From an uncultured Corynebacterium sp. (lineage in GTDB: Bacteria; Actinomycetota; Actinomycetes; Mycobacteriales; Mycobacteriaceae): a stretch of DNA of 5,923 bases. Numbering within the stretch: position 1 is the first letter of the stretch; every line of letters begins with the position of its first letter. Under the pieces are notes generated by a model. It did no database searches. It had not been told where the DNA came from and saw only the letters and a program-made list of their open reading frames with translations. Shown here piece after piece: positions 5,354 through 5,923 of the stretch. Location of the stretch: positions 1 to 5,923 of the forward strand of contig NZ_CAMIBP010000066.1 of the NCBI RefSeq assembly GCF_946223165.1. Direction: 5' to 3'. The position numbers and the translations under genes were made by a program.

Positions 5354-5923
5354 CTAGGCCCAAGCTAATTCGCGAAGCCGGGCTACGCTAAGGTCACTTA
5401 CATCGTACTTTTCAGCGCTTGATTTACCGTGAGAGAAAATCACGACTGAGTCGCTCACAGCCAAAATCTCTTCTTCCTCCGATGACGCGACGATGATGCT
5501 CAGGTTTTTGCGGGACGCCATCTCACGAAGAAGGTTATGGAGTTCCGCCTTCACACCAATGTCGACGCCCTTGGTCGGCTCATCTAGCAGGAGGAGCGTG
5601 GGTTCTTGCAATAGGGTACGAGCCAGAAGGACTTTCTGCTGGTTGCCGCCCGACAGCGAAACGACAGGGTTATCAACATTGCCTCGAATGTGAAGCGAAT
5701 CGAGGACCGCCCGTGACGCCTTGCTCATTGCGGAAAGATTTAACCATCCGAACTTGGAATAGCGCTTGAGCACTGGAAGTGCAGCATTCCGAATCGAGTC
5801 CATTTGCGGAACAATTCCGTCTTGCTTGCGCTCTTCTGTCAAGTATGCGATTCCTGCTTCTGAGGCATGCGAGGGGTTCTTCGGTTCAAAAGCCTTGCCG
5901 TCAATGTGAATTGAACCTGATTC
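5354..5923 (-). CDS. Sugar ABC-transporter ATPase (RbsA/MglA/XylG type), C-terminal part cut by window edge
   Basis: This is the energy-providing ATPase of a ribose/galactose/xylose/AI-2-type importer. These proteins are about 500 residues with two nucleotide-binding domains; the 189 residues seen here belong to the second. The frame is open to the window end (ESGSIHIDGKAFEPKNP), so the TTG at 5842 is not a start. Visible motifs are GIAYLTEERKQDGIVPQ at about 24-40, where the Q-loop region of this family has TEDRK-DG; the ABC signature LSGGNQQK at 90-97; and Walker B plus D-loop LLLLDEPTKGVD at 110-121. After Walker B the usual H-loop His is replaced by SSEEEE, as is normal for the C-terminal domain of this family (S-S-E-L-P-E). 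The C-terminus looks complete. Walker A, the first domain, and the permease and binding-protein genes lie outside, so the sugar cannot be named. Confidence 0.9.
   Translation of the reverse strand, partial: ESGSIHIDGKAFEPKNPSHASEAGIAYLTEERKQDGIVPQMDSIRNAALPVLKRYSKFGWLNLSAMSKASRAVLDSLHIRGNVDNPVVSLSGGNQQKVLLARTLLQEPTLLLLDEPTKGVDIGVKAELHNLLREMASRKNLSIIVASSEEEEILAVSDSVVIFSHGKSSAEKYDVSDLSVARLRELAWA

Noticed and set aside
4647..5357. Plus-strand open frame of 236 codons across the PTS promoter region
   Set aside because: It overlaps the EIIA-EIIB gene in antisense, crosses the hairpin at 5299-5331, and its sequence is Arg/His-rich shadow translation without family features.

Overview
The window looks like a high-G+C actinobacterial chromosome segment, plausibly Corynebacterium or a relative. 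The reasons are the strong G/C third-position bias and Ala/Gly-rich proteins of the PTS genes, plus the overall gene style. Genus is an inference; no rRNA or taxonomic marker is present. It reads as a patchwork: one healthy, G+C-rich sugar-PTS operon lies between an island of lower-G+C, partly decayed accessory DNA and the downstream end of a separate ABC-transporter gene.

Layout. Positions 1-178 hold the end of an IS21-family insertion sequence: the last 28 codons of istB, followed by a repeat-rich terminus with three copies of a 13-nt repeat spaced exactly 22 nt apart. The element abuts, apparently at 178/179, the middle of a DUF4143/AAA_14-type ATPase gene on the minus strand, which is cut by the IS and frameshifted (179 to about 646). 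From about 647 to 1029 there is no intact gene, only short open minus-strand segments that look like coding sequence decayed by stops and frameshifts. An intact Fic-domain AMPylase gene (1030-2301, minus) follows, with its own inhibitory motif and a C-terminal winged helix. A near-perfect 36-bp palindrome (2361-2396) lies 60 bp upstream of its start.

The core of the window is a two-gene minus-strand operon for a phosphotransferase system of the ascorbate (Ula/Sga) family. A fused EIIA-EIIB protein (4101-4985) is followed 11 nt later by the EIIC permease UlaA (2497-4089), and the operon ends at a GC-rich hairpin (2457-2477). Phosphate would pass from HPr to His68 of the A domain, to Cys208 of the B domain, then to the sugar carried by the EIIC. 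No catabolic ula genes (lactonase, decarboxylase, epimerase) or regulator lie in the window, so the substrate is assigned by family only. A palindrome and possible promoter lie just upstream (5038-5073).

The right edge holds an orphan 3' gene fragment on the plus strand (5086-5268, Pro-rich plus one membrane segment, no start codon), a strong 14-bp-stem hairpin that can terminate transcription from both sides (5299-5331), and the C-terminal 189 residues of an RbsA/MglA-type sugar ABC-transporter ATPase (5354 to the window end, minus). No CRISPR array, tRNA or rRNA was seen. I find no convincing wholly new system. The items most worth a second look are the Fic gene with its palindrome, the IS21 junction in the ATPase, and the decayed stretch between them.
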